From Pseudomonadota bacterium (lineage in GTDB: Bacteria > Pseudomonadota > Alphaproteobacteria > Rhizobiales > Beijerinckiaceae), in assembly GCA_028876585.1 (NCBI GenBank), contig JAGWRL010000209.1:1-5352 (forward strand): DNA of 5,352 nucleotides, in the 5' to 3' direction. The position numbers and the translations under genes are program-made. Each line of letters begins with the position of its first letter. Position 1 is the first letter of the stretch. This document shows, one piece after another, positions 1-5,352 of this stretch. Below the pieces are notes generated by a model that was not told the origin of the DNA, made no database searches, and worked only from the letters and a program-made list of their open reading frames with translations.

Positions 1-1439
1 TCGGCGGCGCCGGCGCCGGCGGCGGCCGCGCCCGCGGGGCCGGCGAGCAGCGCCTGCGTCAGCGGCCGCACGCCGAACAGGATCAGCAGCGCGCCCACGG
101 CGAGGATCGCCAGCGCGCTGAGGATCGTGCCGATCTGGCGGCCGATCAGCTCCATGATCGAGGGACCGGAGATCGGCTCCATGTCCTTGGAGGCGTCGGC
201 GAAATCGACCACGGCGACCTTGATTGTGTCGCCGCGCGCCTTGTCGAGCCCGGCCGCCTGGGCCGCGATCTGCTCGATGTCCTTGGCCGCCTTGTCGATC
301 GCGGCCTGATCGGGCTTGTCGCCCAGCGTCGCGGCGAGCGCGGCCTTGTTGATCAGCAGCGCCACCGACAGGCCCTTGACCGTGAACCCCTGGCTGGTGA
401 CGGTGATCGACTTCGAGGACACCTCGTAATTGGTCAGTTCTTCCTTCTTGTCGGTCGAATCGTTGGATTGCTTGGTGTCGCTGGCGGAATTCTGCGGTTT
501 GGGCAGGTTGGCCTGCACGCCGGCGGGCGAGGCGCCGGCGCTGTTTTGCGAATTCTGCTTTTCCTTCGTCACCCTGACGCTGCGTTCGGCGCGCTTGTCG
601 GGATCGTAGGTCGTCTCGCTGGTCTGCATCTTGTCGGCGTTGAGCTTGGCGGCGACGCTGACCTGGAAATTGCGCGGGCTGAGATAGGGCGACAGCGTGT
701 GGGTGATCGAATCGCGCACCTCGCGCGACACGCTCAGTTGCAGCGAAAGCAGATTGTCGGGCGCGTCGTCGAGCGTCTGCGAACCGCTGGCGAGCAACTG
801 CCCGTTGACGTCGAGAACCGTCACCTCTTCCGGCTTCATGCCGGGAACGGCGGAGGCGACGAGCTTGCGGATCGCCAGACCCGTCGAACGGGCGTCGAGC
901 CCGTCGCCGCGGATGATGACGCTGGCGGAAGGGGGTTGGCGTTCGCGCCGGAACGAGCCTTCGTCGCCGAACACGACATGCACCCGCGCCGCCTTGACGC
1001 CGCGCATCATCTGTATGGTGCGGGCGAGCTCGCCCTCCAGCGCCCTGACGCGCGTCACCTGCTGCATGAACGAGGTCAGGCCGAGCGAGCCGAGTTTGTC
1101 ATAGAGTTCGTCGCCGACGTTGCCGCTGTGCGGCAGGCCCTTTTGCGCGAGAATCATGCGCGCCTGCGCGGTCTGCGCGACTGGCGTCTGCACCGCGGTT
1201 CCATCGGCGCTGACGTCGAAGGGAATGCCGGCTTCGGTGAGGGCGGCGCCGATGCCCACGACGTCGTCGCGGTCGAGGCCGGAATAGAGCGTCTCCTGCG
1301 TCGGGCGGCTGAGATACCAGCCGGCGAAGCCCGTCAGTGCGAACACCAGCGCGCCGACCAGCGACATCGCCGCCAGCCTTTTCGCGCCAAGGGCCATGAG
1401 ATTGGCCCATATTCGCTTGGCTTGCGCCAGCGCGTTCAT
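1..1439 (-). CDS. fliF: Flagellar MS-ring protein FliF (C-terminal end cut by the window edge)
   Basis: FliF forms the inner-membrane MS ring on which the flagellar basal body, export gate and FliG switch ring assemble. Translating the minus strand from the ATG at 1439-1437 gives 479 uninterrupted residues (family usually about 530-580), so the C-terminal FliG-binding tail lies outside. Visible parts: first membrane helix about residues 24-43 (MSLVGALVFALTGFAGWYL), the YscJ/FliF ring-building region about 45-220 with the typical stretch ELYDKLGSLGLTSFMQQVTR at 111-130, the FliF C-terminal periplasmic domain from about 245, a polar Ser/Asn/Lys-rich insertion about 290-335, and a second membrane helix about 436-457 followed by an Ala/Gly-rich stretch. 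The start is the first in-frame ATG before the membrane helix; the Shine-Dalgarno is weak (GGGTGAAG, 1449-1442). It is transcribed away from the flagellin gene. Family assignment is secure from sequence pattern alone. Confidence 0.96.
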   Translation of the reverse strand, partial: MNALAQAKRIWANLMALGAKRLAAMSLVGALVFALTGFAGWYLSRPTQETLYSGLDRDDVVGIGAALTEAGIPFDVSADGTAVQTPVAQTAQARMILAQKGLPHSGNVGDELYDKLGSLGLTSFMQQVTRVRALEGELARTIQMMRGVKAARVHVVFGDEGSFRRERQPPSASVIIRGDGLDARSTGLAIRKLVASAVPGMKPEEVTVLDVNGQLLASGSQTLDDAPDNLLSLQLSVSREVRDSITHTLSPYLSPRNFQVSVAAKLNADKMQTSETTYDPDKRAERSVRVTKEKQNSQNSAGASPAGVQANLPKPQNSASDTKQSNDSTDKKEELTNYEVSSKSITVTSQGFTVKGLSVALLINKAALAATLGDKPDQAAIDKAAKDIEQIAAQAAGLDKARGDTIKVAVVDFADASKDMEPISGPSIMELIGRQIGTILSALAILAVGALLILFGVRPLTQALLAGPAGAAAAGAGAA

Positions 1440-1514
1440 CGCTTCACCCGCCCGCTCTCCGGTCAGCCCCTGTCTTCGGGCGTCAAGCTTGTGCGGGCGT
1501 TGTGCGCCGGGTCA

Positions 1515-1550
1515 GCAAACAAGATGCGGGAAAACGCGAAAATTGTTTGC
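1515..1550. repeat. Nested inverted and direct repeat upstream of fliF (candidate regulator site)
   Basis: Perfect 8-base inverted arms GCAAACAA (1515-1522) and TTGTTTGC (1543-1550) enclose a tandem near-repeat, CGGGAAAA (1527-1534) and CGCGAAAA (1535-1542), which match at 7 of 8 bases. The right arm also overlaps an 8-base palindrome TTTGCAAA (1546-1553). The element lies 76-111 bases upstream of the fliF start, a plausible activator position. OmpR-family regulators commonly bind direct repeats, and FtcR, encoded in this window, is known to act on fliF in Brucella; that FtcR binds here is inference. A 20-base loop makes an RNA hairpin less likely. Confidence 0.5.
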
Positions 1551-1562
1551 AAAGGGCGGCGA

Positions 1563-1578
1563 GGTAACCATAAATTAA
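1563..1578 (-). promoter_or_regulatory. CtrA-like box upstream of fliF
   Basis: Read on the minus strand this is TTAA-TTTATGG-TTACC, matching the CtrA consensus TTAA-N7-TTAAC at 8 of 9 fixed positions. It sits 124-139 bases upstream of the fliF start in an AT-rich patch of otherwise GC-rich DNA. CtrA directly controls early flagellar operons in several alphaproteobacteria, so a site before fliF makes sense. Binding is not shown by sequence alone. Confidence 0.5.
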
Positions 1579-1744
1579 GTCCGCGCGGCCACATTCGGCC
1601 TCGACCTTCACGGGCGTCGCCAAATCCCGCGGCCACCGAAGGAGCACACGGCGAATAGGCCCCGCGCTTGGGGCTCTAGGGCATAAAGCCGCCTCGCCGT
1701 CTCGGTGTAAATCCGAAATGTCACGCCATCATCTGTGATCAATC

Positions 1745-1753
1745 GGACGGGAG
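1745..1753 (+). promoter_or_regulatory. Ribosome binding site fixing the GTG start of flagellin
   Basis: GGACGGGAG ends seven bases before the GTG at 1761. It supports the GTG start, which gives the expected flagellin N-terminus (MNSILHNSAAMSALQSL), over the in-frame ATG at 1791, which would remove ten residues of the D0 helix. Confidence 0.7.
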
Positions 1754-1760
1754 CTTCCCA

Positions 1761-2684
1761 GTGAACTCAATTCTCCACAACTCCGCCGCCATGTCGGCGC
1801 TGCAATCGCTCAACATGACCCAGCAGGCTTTGTCGACGGTGCAGAACCAGGTTTCGAGCGGCCTCGCCGTCGCCAACGCCTCCGACAACGCCGCTTATTG
1901 GTCGATCGCGACGCAGCTCAACGCCAACTCGACGATGGTGACCGCCTCGAACTCCGCGTTGACGCAGAGCCAGGCGGTGCTCGACACCGCCAACACGGCG
2001 ATCAAATCGATCATCACCACGATCAACTCGATCCAGACCGCGCTGACCGAGGCGACCAACCCGGGCGCCGCGCTCAACAACATCAACACCACGCTCGCCG
2101 CGCTCGGCCAGCAGCTGACCGACGCGGTGACCGGCGCCTCGTTCAACGGCATCAACGTCGTCGACGGTTCCTCGATCGCCGGCTCCTCGACCAGCATCAG
2201 CTTCGTGTCGGGCTACAACGCCGCGACCGCCAACGTCACCGCCGTCGGCATGTCGATGACCTCGATCTATACGGCGGACCCGACCGCCGGCAACGCGGGC
2301 ACCGGCATCCTCGGCGTGGCGGTCGGCACGACGACGCTCGCCGGCACCTATGATCTGACCCAGCTCGGGGCCTCGACGGCCGGCGGCACCGCCGTCACGG
2401 CCTCCAACGCGCAGGACATTCTCACCGCCGTCAATGCGGCGCTGAACTCGGTCACCAACTACGCCGCCTCGATCGGCGCCACCCAGGATCGTATGTCGTC
2501 GATGTCCAACCTCAACATGGCCCTGACGAACAACTACGCCAAGGGCGTCTCTGGCCTGGTCGACGCCGACATGAACACCGCCTCGACCCGCTTGCAGGCG
2601 TTGCAGACGCAGCAGCAACTGGGCATCCAGTCGCTGTCGATCGCCAACCAGAACGCGCAGCTGATCATGAAGCTGTTCGGCTGA
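1761..2684 (+). CDS. fliC: Flagellin, filament subunit
   Basis: This 307-residue protein is exported through the flagellar type III system and polymerises into the filament. The N-terminal D0/D1 part (about 1-130) carries SSGL at 32-35, the rhizobial-type motif ASDNAAYWSIAT at 40-51 and FNG at 128-130. A variable Thr/Ala/Gly-rich middle runs about 135-215. The C-terminal D1/D0 part (about 218-307) contains IGATQDRM at 238-245 and ends in the classic SLSIANQNAQLIMKLFG. Length is typical of short alphaproteobacterial flagellins with a reduced outer domain. Translation starts at GTG with a good Shine-Dalgarno. The protein is sparsely charged: three Lys, two Arg, one Glu, ten Asp and no Cys. It has its own strong terminator and so is probably monocistronic. 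The genes flaF and flbT, often beside rhizobial flagellins, are not in the window. The symbol is generic; local names such as fla or flaA could apply. Confidence 0.96.
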   Translation: MNSILHNSAAMSALQSLNMTQQALSTVQNQVSSGLAVANASDNAAYWSIATQLNANSTMVTASNSALTQSQAVLDTANTAIKSIITTINSIQTALTEATNPGAALNNINTTLAALGQQLTDAVTGASFNGINVVDGSSIAGSSTSISFVSGYNAATANVTAVGMSMTSIYTADPTAGNAGTGILGVAVGTTTLAGTYDLTQLGASTAGGTAVTASNAQDILTAVNAALNSVTNYAASIGATQDRMSSMSNLNMALTNNYAKGVSGLVDADMNTASTRLQALQTQQQLGIQSLSIANQNAQLIMKLFG

Positions 2685-2693
2685 CGCCGGCTT

Positions 2694-2719
2694 CGCCGCA
2701 TCCCCTTGCGGATGCGGCG
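2694..2719 (+). other. Stop-proximal hairpin after flagellin
   Basis: CGCCGCATCC (2694-2703) pairs perfectly with GGATGCGGCG (2710-2719) around a six-base loop, starting ten bases after the flagellin stop. No T-run follows, so it is not a classical terminator. It may protect the 3' end of an abundant mRNA from exonucleases; this role is inferred. Confidence 0.5.
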
Positions 2720-2735
2720 GCCCTGGCCAGTGCGC

Positions 2736-2765
2736 CCGCGCGGTTCCCGCCGCGCGGTTTTTTTT
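2736..2765 (+). terminator. Rho-independent terminator of flagellin
   Basis: An all-GC 8-bp stem (CCGCGCGG at 2736-2743 and again at 2750-2757, a self-complementary word) closes a six-base loop and is followed directly by eight T (2758-2765). It begins 52 bases after the flagellin stop and is a textbook intrinsic terminator on the plus strand. Confidence 0.9.
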
Positions 2766-2788
2766 GCGCCCGGCGCGCACCCAACAAG

Positions 2789-2824
2789 AAAAGGGCGAAG
2801 CGCCCGCGCGCTTCGCCCTTTTTT
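2789..2824. terminator. Bidirectional intrinsic terminator between flagellin and ftcR
   Basis: A perfect 14-bp stem, AAAAGGGCGAAGCG (2789-2802) with CGCTTCGCCCTTTT (2809-2822), has a six-base loop (CCCGCG). On the plus strand six T end the structure (2819-2824). On the minus strand the paired A-run gives four T, a C and two T. It lies 26 bases beyond the ftcR stop and 24 bases past the first flagellin terminator, so it ends ftcR transcription and blocks read-through both ways. Confidence 0.9.
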
Positions 2825-2849
2825 CAAACCGGCCCAGATAGCGCGGCGT

Positions 2850-3533
2850 TCAGTGCTCGTCGCCGGGGCGCTTCAGGCAATAGCCAAGGAAGCGCTTGCT
2901 GTCGATCGGATCGTAGCCGAGCCGGTGCTTGAGCTTCTTGCGCAGCTTGCTGATGTGGCTCTCGACCACGTTCTCGTCGACGTCCTCGTCGAAGATGCCG
3001 TAGACCGCGTTGAAGATCTGGGTCTTCGACAGCCGCCGGCCGCGATTGCGCATCAGACATTCGAGGATGCGGCGCTCGCGGCGCGGCAGCGGCATCGCTT
3101 CGCCGCGCACCTCCACTTCGCGGCCGTCGAAATAGACCGTGAGGTCGCCGATCGAAATGTCGCGGTTCTCGGCCATGTTGCGGCGGGCGATGGCGCCGAC
3201 GCGGGCGAGAATCTCGCGCACATGCACCGGCTTGCGCACCACGTCGTCGACGCCGGCGGCGAACAGGCCGAGCGTGTCGTCGAGCGAGGGGCGCTCGCGC
3301 AGGCACAGCACCGGCGCCTTCGAACGCTCGCGGATCAGTTTGGGGAAATGATCGCGGCCGTGGCAATCGCCGATCAGGAACGCCTCGACCGCCTCGACGT
3401 CGCCGTCGCTGGCCTTTTGCAGCCACTCGCCAAACTCTATCGGATCGATGCCGGTGGTGGTGACGCCCTCGCGGTCGAAGCTGGAAGCATATCCACCCGT
3501 CACGATATTCCGGTCGTCTACAATAATGTACAT
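2850..3533 (-). CDS. ftcR: Flagellar transcriptional regulator FtcR/Rem, OmpR family
   Basis: This 227-residue protein is an orphan OmpR-type response regulator controlling flagellar genes: FtcR in Brucella, Rem in Sinorhizobium. The N-terminal receiver-like domain (about 1-115) starts [23 protein letters not shown] and has the family-specific stretches [22 protein letters not shown] (34-55) and [19 protein letters not shown] (94-112). The winged-helix DNA-binding domain (about 126-222) includes [22 protein letters not shown] and the recognition-helix region [17 protein letters not shown] (186-202). The acidic pair D6/D7 and K101-P102 of a receiver are kept, but the usual Thr/Ser after strand 4 appears to be R79, and the loop after strand 3 (around D56) is short, so phosphorylation may be absent or atypical. 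The ATG at 3533 gives the expected N-terminus; the ribosome binding site is weak (GGGGATG). The gene is monocistronic here, convergent with flagellin and divergent from tolQ. Confidence 0.94.
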   Translation of the reverse strand: MYIIVDDRNIVTGGYASSFDREGVTTTGIDPIEFGEWLQKASDGDVEAVEAFLIGDCHGRDHFPKLIRERSKAPVLCLRERPSLDDTLGLFAAGVDDVVRKPVHVREILARVGAIARRNMAENRDISIGDLTVYFDGREVEVRGEAMPLPRRERRILECLMRNRGRRLSKTQIFNAVYGIFDEDVDENVVESHISKLRKKLKHRLGYDPIDSKRFLGYCLKRPGDEH

Positions 3534-3581
3534 CGCATCCCCGCTTTATTGTTCTCGCCTCAACATGGCTCGGTTCGCGCA

Positions 3582-3599
3582 GGCGTGGGGCGCCACGCC
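3582..3599 (-). other. Hairpin in the ftcR leader
   Basis: Read on the minus strand, GGCGTGG and CCACGCC form a perfect 7-bp stem around a CGCC loop, ending 49 bases before the ftcR start codon. No T-run follows, so it is not a terminator. If ftcR is transcribed from the AT-richer middle of the intergenic region, this structure lies in the mRNA leader and could affect stability or translation; that is inference. Confidence 0.4.
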
Positions 3600-3717
3600 G
3601 GATCTGCGCGTCCCTCGCGCGGGCGGAGGCCTGCGCGGGGGCGGTTGTGATCGCAGCCCGTTGGAAGGAGCTGCAATTACAACCCTAGGTTGATGAAACG
3701 GGTGTACACGCGCTATG

Positions 3718-3733
3718 GTTAACAAAAGCATAA
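3718..3733 (-). promoter_or_regulatory. CtrA-like box in the ftcR/tolQ intergenic region (ftcR-proximal)
   Basis: On the minus strand the bases read TTAT-GCTTTTG-TTAAC, 8 of 9 fixed positions of the CtrA consensus TTAA-N7-TTAAC. It lies 185-200 bases upstream of ftcR and 220-235 upstream of tolQ, so either or both genes could be the target. Binding is not demonstrated. Confidence 0.45.
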
Positions 3734-3735
3734 GC

Positions 3736-3763
3736 GTCGAAAATGCAAGCATGGGAAAACGAC
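3736..3763. repeat. Element sharing words with the fliF upstream repeat
   Basis: GTCGAAAATGC-AAGC-ATGGGAAAACGAC is flanked by complementary GTCG and CGAC. It contains GGGAAAACG (3753-3761), an exact 9-base match to 1528-1536 upstream of fliF, and CGAAAAT (3738-3744), which matches 1537-1543. Both copies are in the same orientation relative to minus-strand genes (fliF and ftcR). This may mark a common regulator site, possibly FtcR autoregulation; the word order differs, so the link is tentative. Confidence 0.3.
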
Positions 3764-3790
3764 ATTTGACGCCGTGCGCGCGCGGGCAGC

Positions 3791-3806
3791 GTTAACGGTA
3801 AGTCAA
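3791..3806 (-). promoter_or_regulatory. CtrA-like box in the ftcR/tolQ intergenic region (tolQ-proximal)
   Basis: The minus strand reads TTGA-CTTACCG-TTAAC, again 8 of 9 fixed positions of TTAA-N7-TTAAC. It is 147-162 bases upstream of tolQ and 258-273 upstream of ftcR. A further TTAAC half-site lies at 3820-3824. It overlaps the zone where a tolQ promoter (TTGACG at 3766) would place its -10, so CtrA could modulate tolQ. That is inference. Confidence 0.45.
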
Positions 3807-3952
3807 TGGTATTCGAGACTTAACGCGGGCGGTTGAAGCGGCGGAAAGGCGCGATCGCGGCGAGCCTCAGTTTCGGCCGAATTGAAGGGCATCGCACGCC
3901 GGCCGCCCGGATTCCCGCCTTACGCCCAAGCTTCACGAGGCCATTACCGCCC

Positions 3953-4654
<702 letters not shown>

Positions 4655-4657
4655 AGC

Positions 4658-5107
4658 ATGGGCGCCTCGATGGGCGGAGCGGGCCGCAAGAACGGGCGCG
4701 GCCGGCGCGGCGTGCCGCGCTACGGCGCGATGGCCGACATCAACATGACGCCGTTCATCGACGTGATGCTGGTGCTGCTGATCATCTTCATGGTCGCCGC
4801 GCCGTTGCTGACCAACGGCGTCACCGTCGATCTGCCCAAGGCGCAGGCCGGCGCGCTCAATGTCGATCAGAAGCCGGTCTCCATCTCCATCGACGAGAAG
4901 GGGCAGATATTCGTGATGGACGCGCCGATCGGCGACGGCGAGGTCGTCGATCGGCTGAAAACGCTGGCGACCGACGGGCCGGACACGCGCATCTACCTGC
5001 GCGCCTCCAAGACCGTCCCCTATGGCCGGGTCGCCGAAATCATGGGCGAGGTCACCTCCGCCGGCTACAAGAAGGTCGCGCTGGTCACCGAGCCCCGGGA
5101 CAAGTGA
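4658..5107 (+). CDS. tolR: Tol-Pal system protein TolR
   Basis: TolR (ExbD/TolR family) is the second subunit of the proton-driven Tol motor. It has one membrane helix and a periplasmic domain that contacts peptidoglycan. The 149 residues are of normal length. A Gly/Arg-rich cytoplasmic start precedes [20 protein letters not shown] (26-45), where D35 corresponds to the essential membrane aspartate (D23 in E. coli). The periplasmic domain includes [10 protein letters not shown] (55-64), [13 protein letters not shown] (74-86) and the end [20 protein letters not shown] (111-130), followed by [10 protein letters not shown], typical of ExbD/TolR. It starts three bases after the tolQ stop, so the two are surely co-transcribed and probably translationally coupled. 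An in-frame ATG at 4670 is a possible alternative start and would remove only four residues. Confidence 0.94.
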   Translation: MGASMGGAGRKNGRGRRGVPRYGAMADINMTPFIDVMLVLLIIFMVAAPLLTNGVTVDLPKAQAGALNVDQKPVSISIDEKGQIFVMDAPIGDGEVVDRLKTLATDGPDTRIYLRASKTVPYGRVAEIMGEVTSAGYKKVALVTEPRDK

Positions 5108-5119
5108 CGGCGGATCGCC

Positions 5120-5352
5120 TTGGCGGAAGGGTCTGAGAAGACGGGGCTGATCGTCTCCGGCGCCATGCATCTGGCGCTGCTGGCGATCCTTGTCTTCGGC
5201 TTCGCGCGCGCGCCGCGCTTCGACGACGCGCCCGAATCGATTCCGGTCGAGACGGTCACCACCGCTCAGCTCAACGACATCATGCAGGGCGAGAAGACGG
5301 CCAAACCCGCCCCGGCGCCCAAACCCCCGGCGCCCGCGCCGCAACCGCCCGA
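5120..5352 (+). CDS. tolA: TolA, N-terminal part only (runs off the window)
   Basis: TolA is the periplasm-spanning protein that TolQ-TolR energises and that links to TolB/Pal at the outer membrane. Only 77 residues are visible: a short cytoplasmic start, a membrane anchor about 10-28 ([19 protein letters not shown]) and a Pro/Ala/Lys-rich stretch from about 60 that begins the long domain II. S13 and H17 form the S-x3-H motif that TolA and TonB use to contact the motor. [20 protein letters not shown] (38-57) is like the rhizobial TolA N-terminus. The start is uncertain: TTG at 5120 with GGCGGA (5109-5114) upstream is the only reasonable choice, because the in-frame tolR stop closes the frame and the next ATG (5165) would break the anchor. 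tolA follows tolR by 12 bases in the same reading frame. Assignment as TolA rather than TonB rests on context and this N-terminus. Confidence 0.85.
   Translation, partial: MAEGSEKTGLIVSGAMHLALLAILVFGFARAPRFDDAPESIPVETVTTAQLNDIMQGEKTAKPAPAPKPPAPAPQPP

Larger units (their letters stand above)
1440..1760. other. Divergent intergenic region between fliF and flagellin
   Basis: These 321 bases hold no convincing gene; the short reading frames here are extensions of antisense frames over fliF. The region should contain the promoters of both flanking genes. The fliF-proximal half has a nested repeat (1515-1550) and an AT-rich CtrA-like box (1563-1578), unlike its GC-rich surroundings. The flagellin-proximal half has a small hairpin (GCCCC 1659-1663, GGGGC 1670-1674, six-base loop) and a Shine-Dalgarno. 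I could not place a convincing sigma-28, sigma-54 or sigma-70 promoter by eye. Confidence 0.75.
3534..3952. other. Divergent intergenic region between ftcR and tolQ
   Basis: About 419 bases without a convincing gene. A 68-codon minus-strand frame (3752-3546) has no Shine-Dalgarno and a low-complexity tail. The half next to ftcR (3560-3660) is very GC-rich with a leader hairpin. The middle (3675-3830) is AT-richer and holds two CtrA-like boxes, small dyads (CAACC-CTA-GGTTG at 3680-3692; the palindrome GTGTACAC at 3702-3709) and a word shared with the fliF upstream repeat. A possible sigma-70 -35 for tolQ is TTGACG (3766-3771), but no good -10 follows at 17 bases. The last 120 bases are the tolQ leader. 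Confidence 0.7.

Noticed and set aside
468..1658. Long plus-strand open frame (396 codons) over fliF
   Set aside because: Antisense to clear FliF coding sequence; the protein is Arg/Gly/Ala/His-rich with no recognisable motif, as expected from high-GC shadow frames.
1659..1674. GCCCC/GGGGC hairpin in the flagellin leader region as a terminator
   Set aside because: Only a 5-bp stem with no T-run on either strand.
1684..1710. Possible sigma-28 promoter before flagellin (TAAA, 15 bases, CGGTGTAA)
   Set aside because: The TAAA box fits, but the -10 matches GCCGATAA only in its last three bases; too weak to call.
1767..2780. Minus-strand open frame (337 codons) over flagellin
   Set aside because: Shadow of the flagellin gene; Arg/Gly/Val/Asp-rich low-complexity translation that runs through the flagellin terminator.
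3546..3752. 68-codon minus-strand frame upstream of ftcR with a hydrophobic start
   Set aside because: No Shine-Dalgarno before its ATG, a Pro/Arg-rich tail from GC-rich DNA, and overlap with the likely ftcR promoter region; its end also yields a trivial six-codon upstream frame without a ribosome binding site.
3833..3952. TTG-initiated 40-residue N-terminal extension of TolQ
   Set aside because: The extra residues are Arg/Pro-rich and unlike TolQ; the ATG at 3953 gives normal family length and N-terminus.

Overview
The window looks like a chromosomal segment of a GC-rich, flagellated alphaproteobacterium, most likely from the Rhizobiales/Hyphomicrobiales. The evidence is an FtcR/Rem-type flagellar regulator, a rhizobial-type flagellin (ASDNAAYWSIAT motif), alphaproteobacterial-type TolQ/TolR/TolA, and near-consensus CtrA boxes between genes. 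Genus cannot be fixed by eye; a Beijerinckiaceae/Methylocystaceae-like relative is only a guess.

Layout. (1) 1-1439, minus strand: fliF, the flagellar MS-ring protein, missing its C-terminal end at the window edge. (2) 1440-1760: a divergent intergenic region with a nested repeat (1515-1550) and a CtrA-like box (1563-1578) on the fliF side, and a good ribosome binding site before a GTG start on the other side. (3) 1761-2684, plus strand: a 307-residue flagellin. (4) 2685-2849: a convergent junction with a stop-proximal hairpin, a strong terminator with an 8-T tail, and a second, bidirectional terminator shared with ftcR. (5) 2850-3533, minus strand: ftcR, an OmpR-like flagellar master regulator with an unusual receiver domain. 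(6) 3534-3952: a 419-base divergent intergenic region with a leader hairpin, small dyads, two CtrA-like boxes and a 9-base word shared with the fliF upstream repeat. (7) 3953 to the end, plus strand: tolQ-tolR-tolA, tightly packed, with tolA running off the window.

How the genes fit together. FtcR is known in Brucella as a flagellar regulator that acts on fliF, and here regulator, fliF and a filament gene lie within 3.5 kb. The CtrA-like boxes upstream of fliF and between ftcR and tolQ suggest that flagellar assembly, and possibly the Tol envelope-constriction machinery, are tied to the cell cycle; this is inference. TolQ and TolR form the proton-driven motor that energises TolA during outer-membrane invagination.

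I found no clearly undescribed system. All six genes belong to known families. The parts worth a second look are the intergenic regulatory architecture, the divergent receiver domain of FtcR, the sparsely charged flagellin, and the flagellar/Tol junction.
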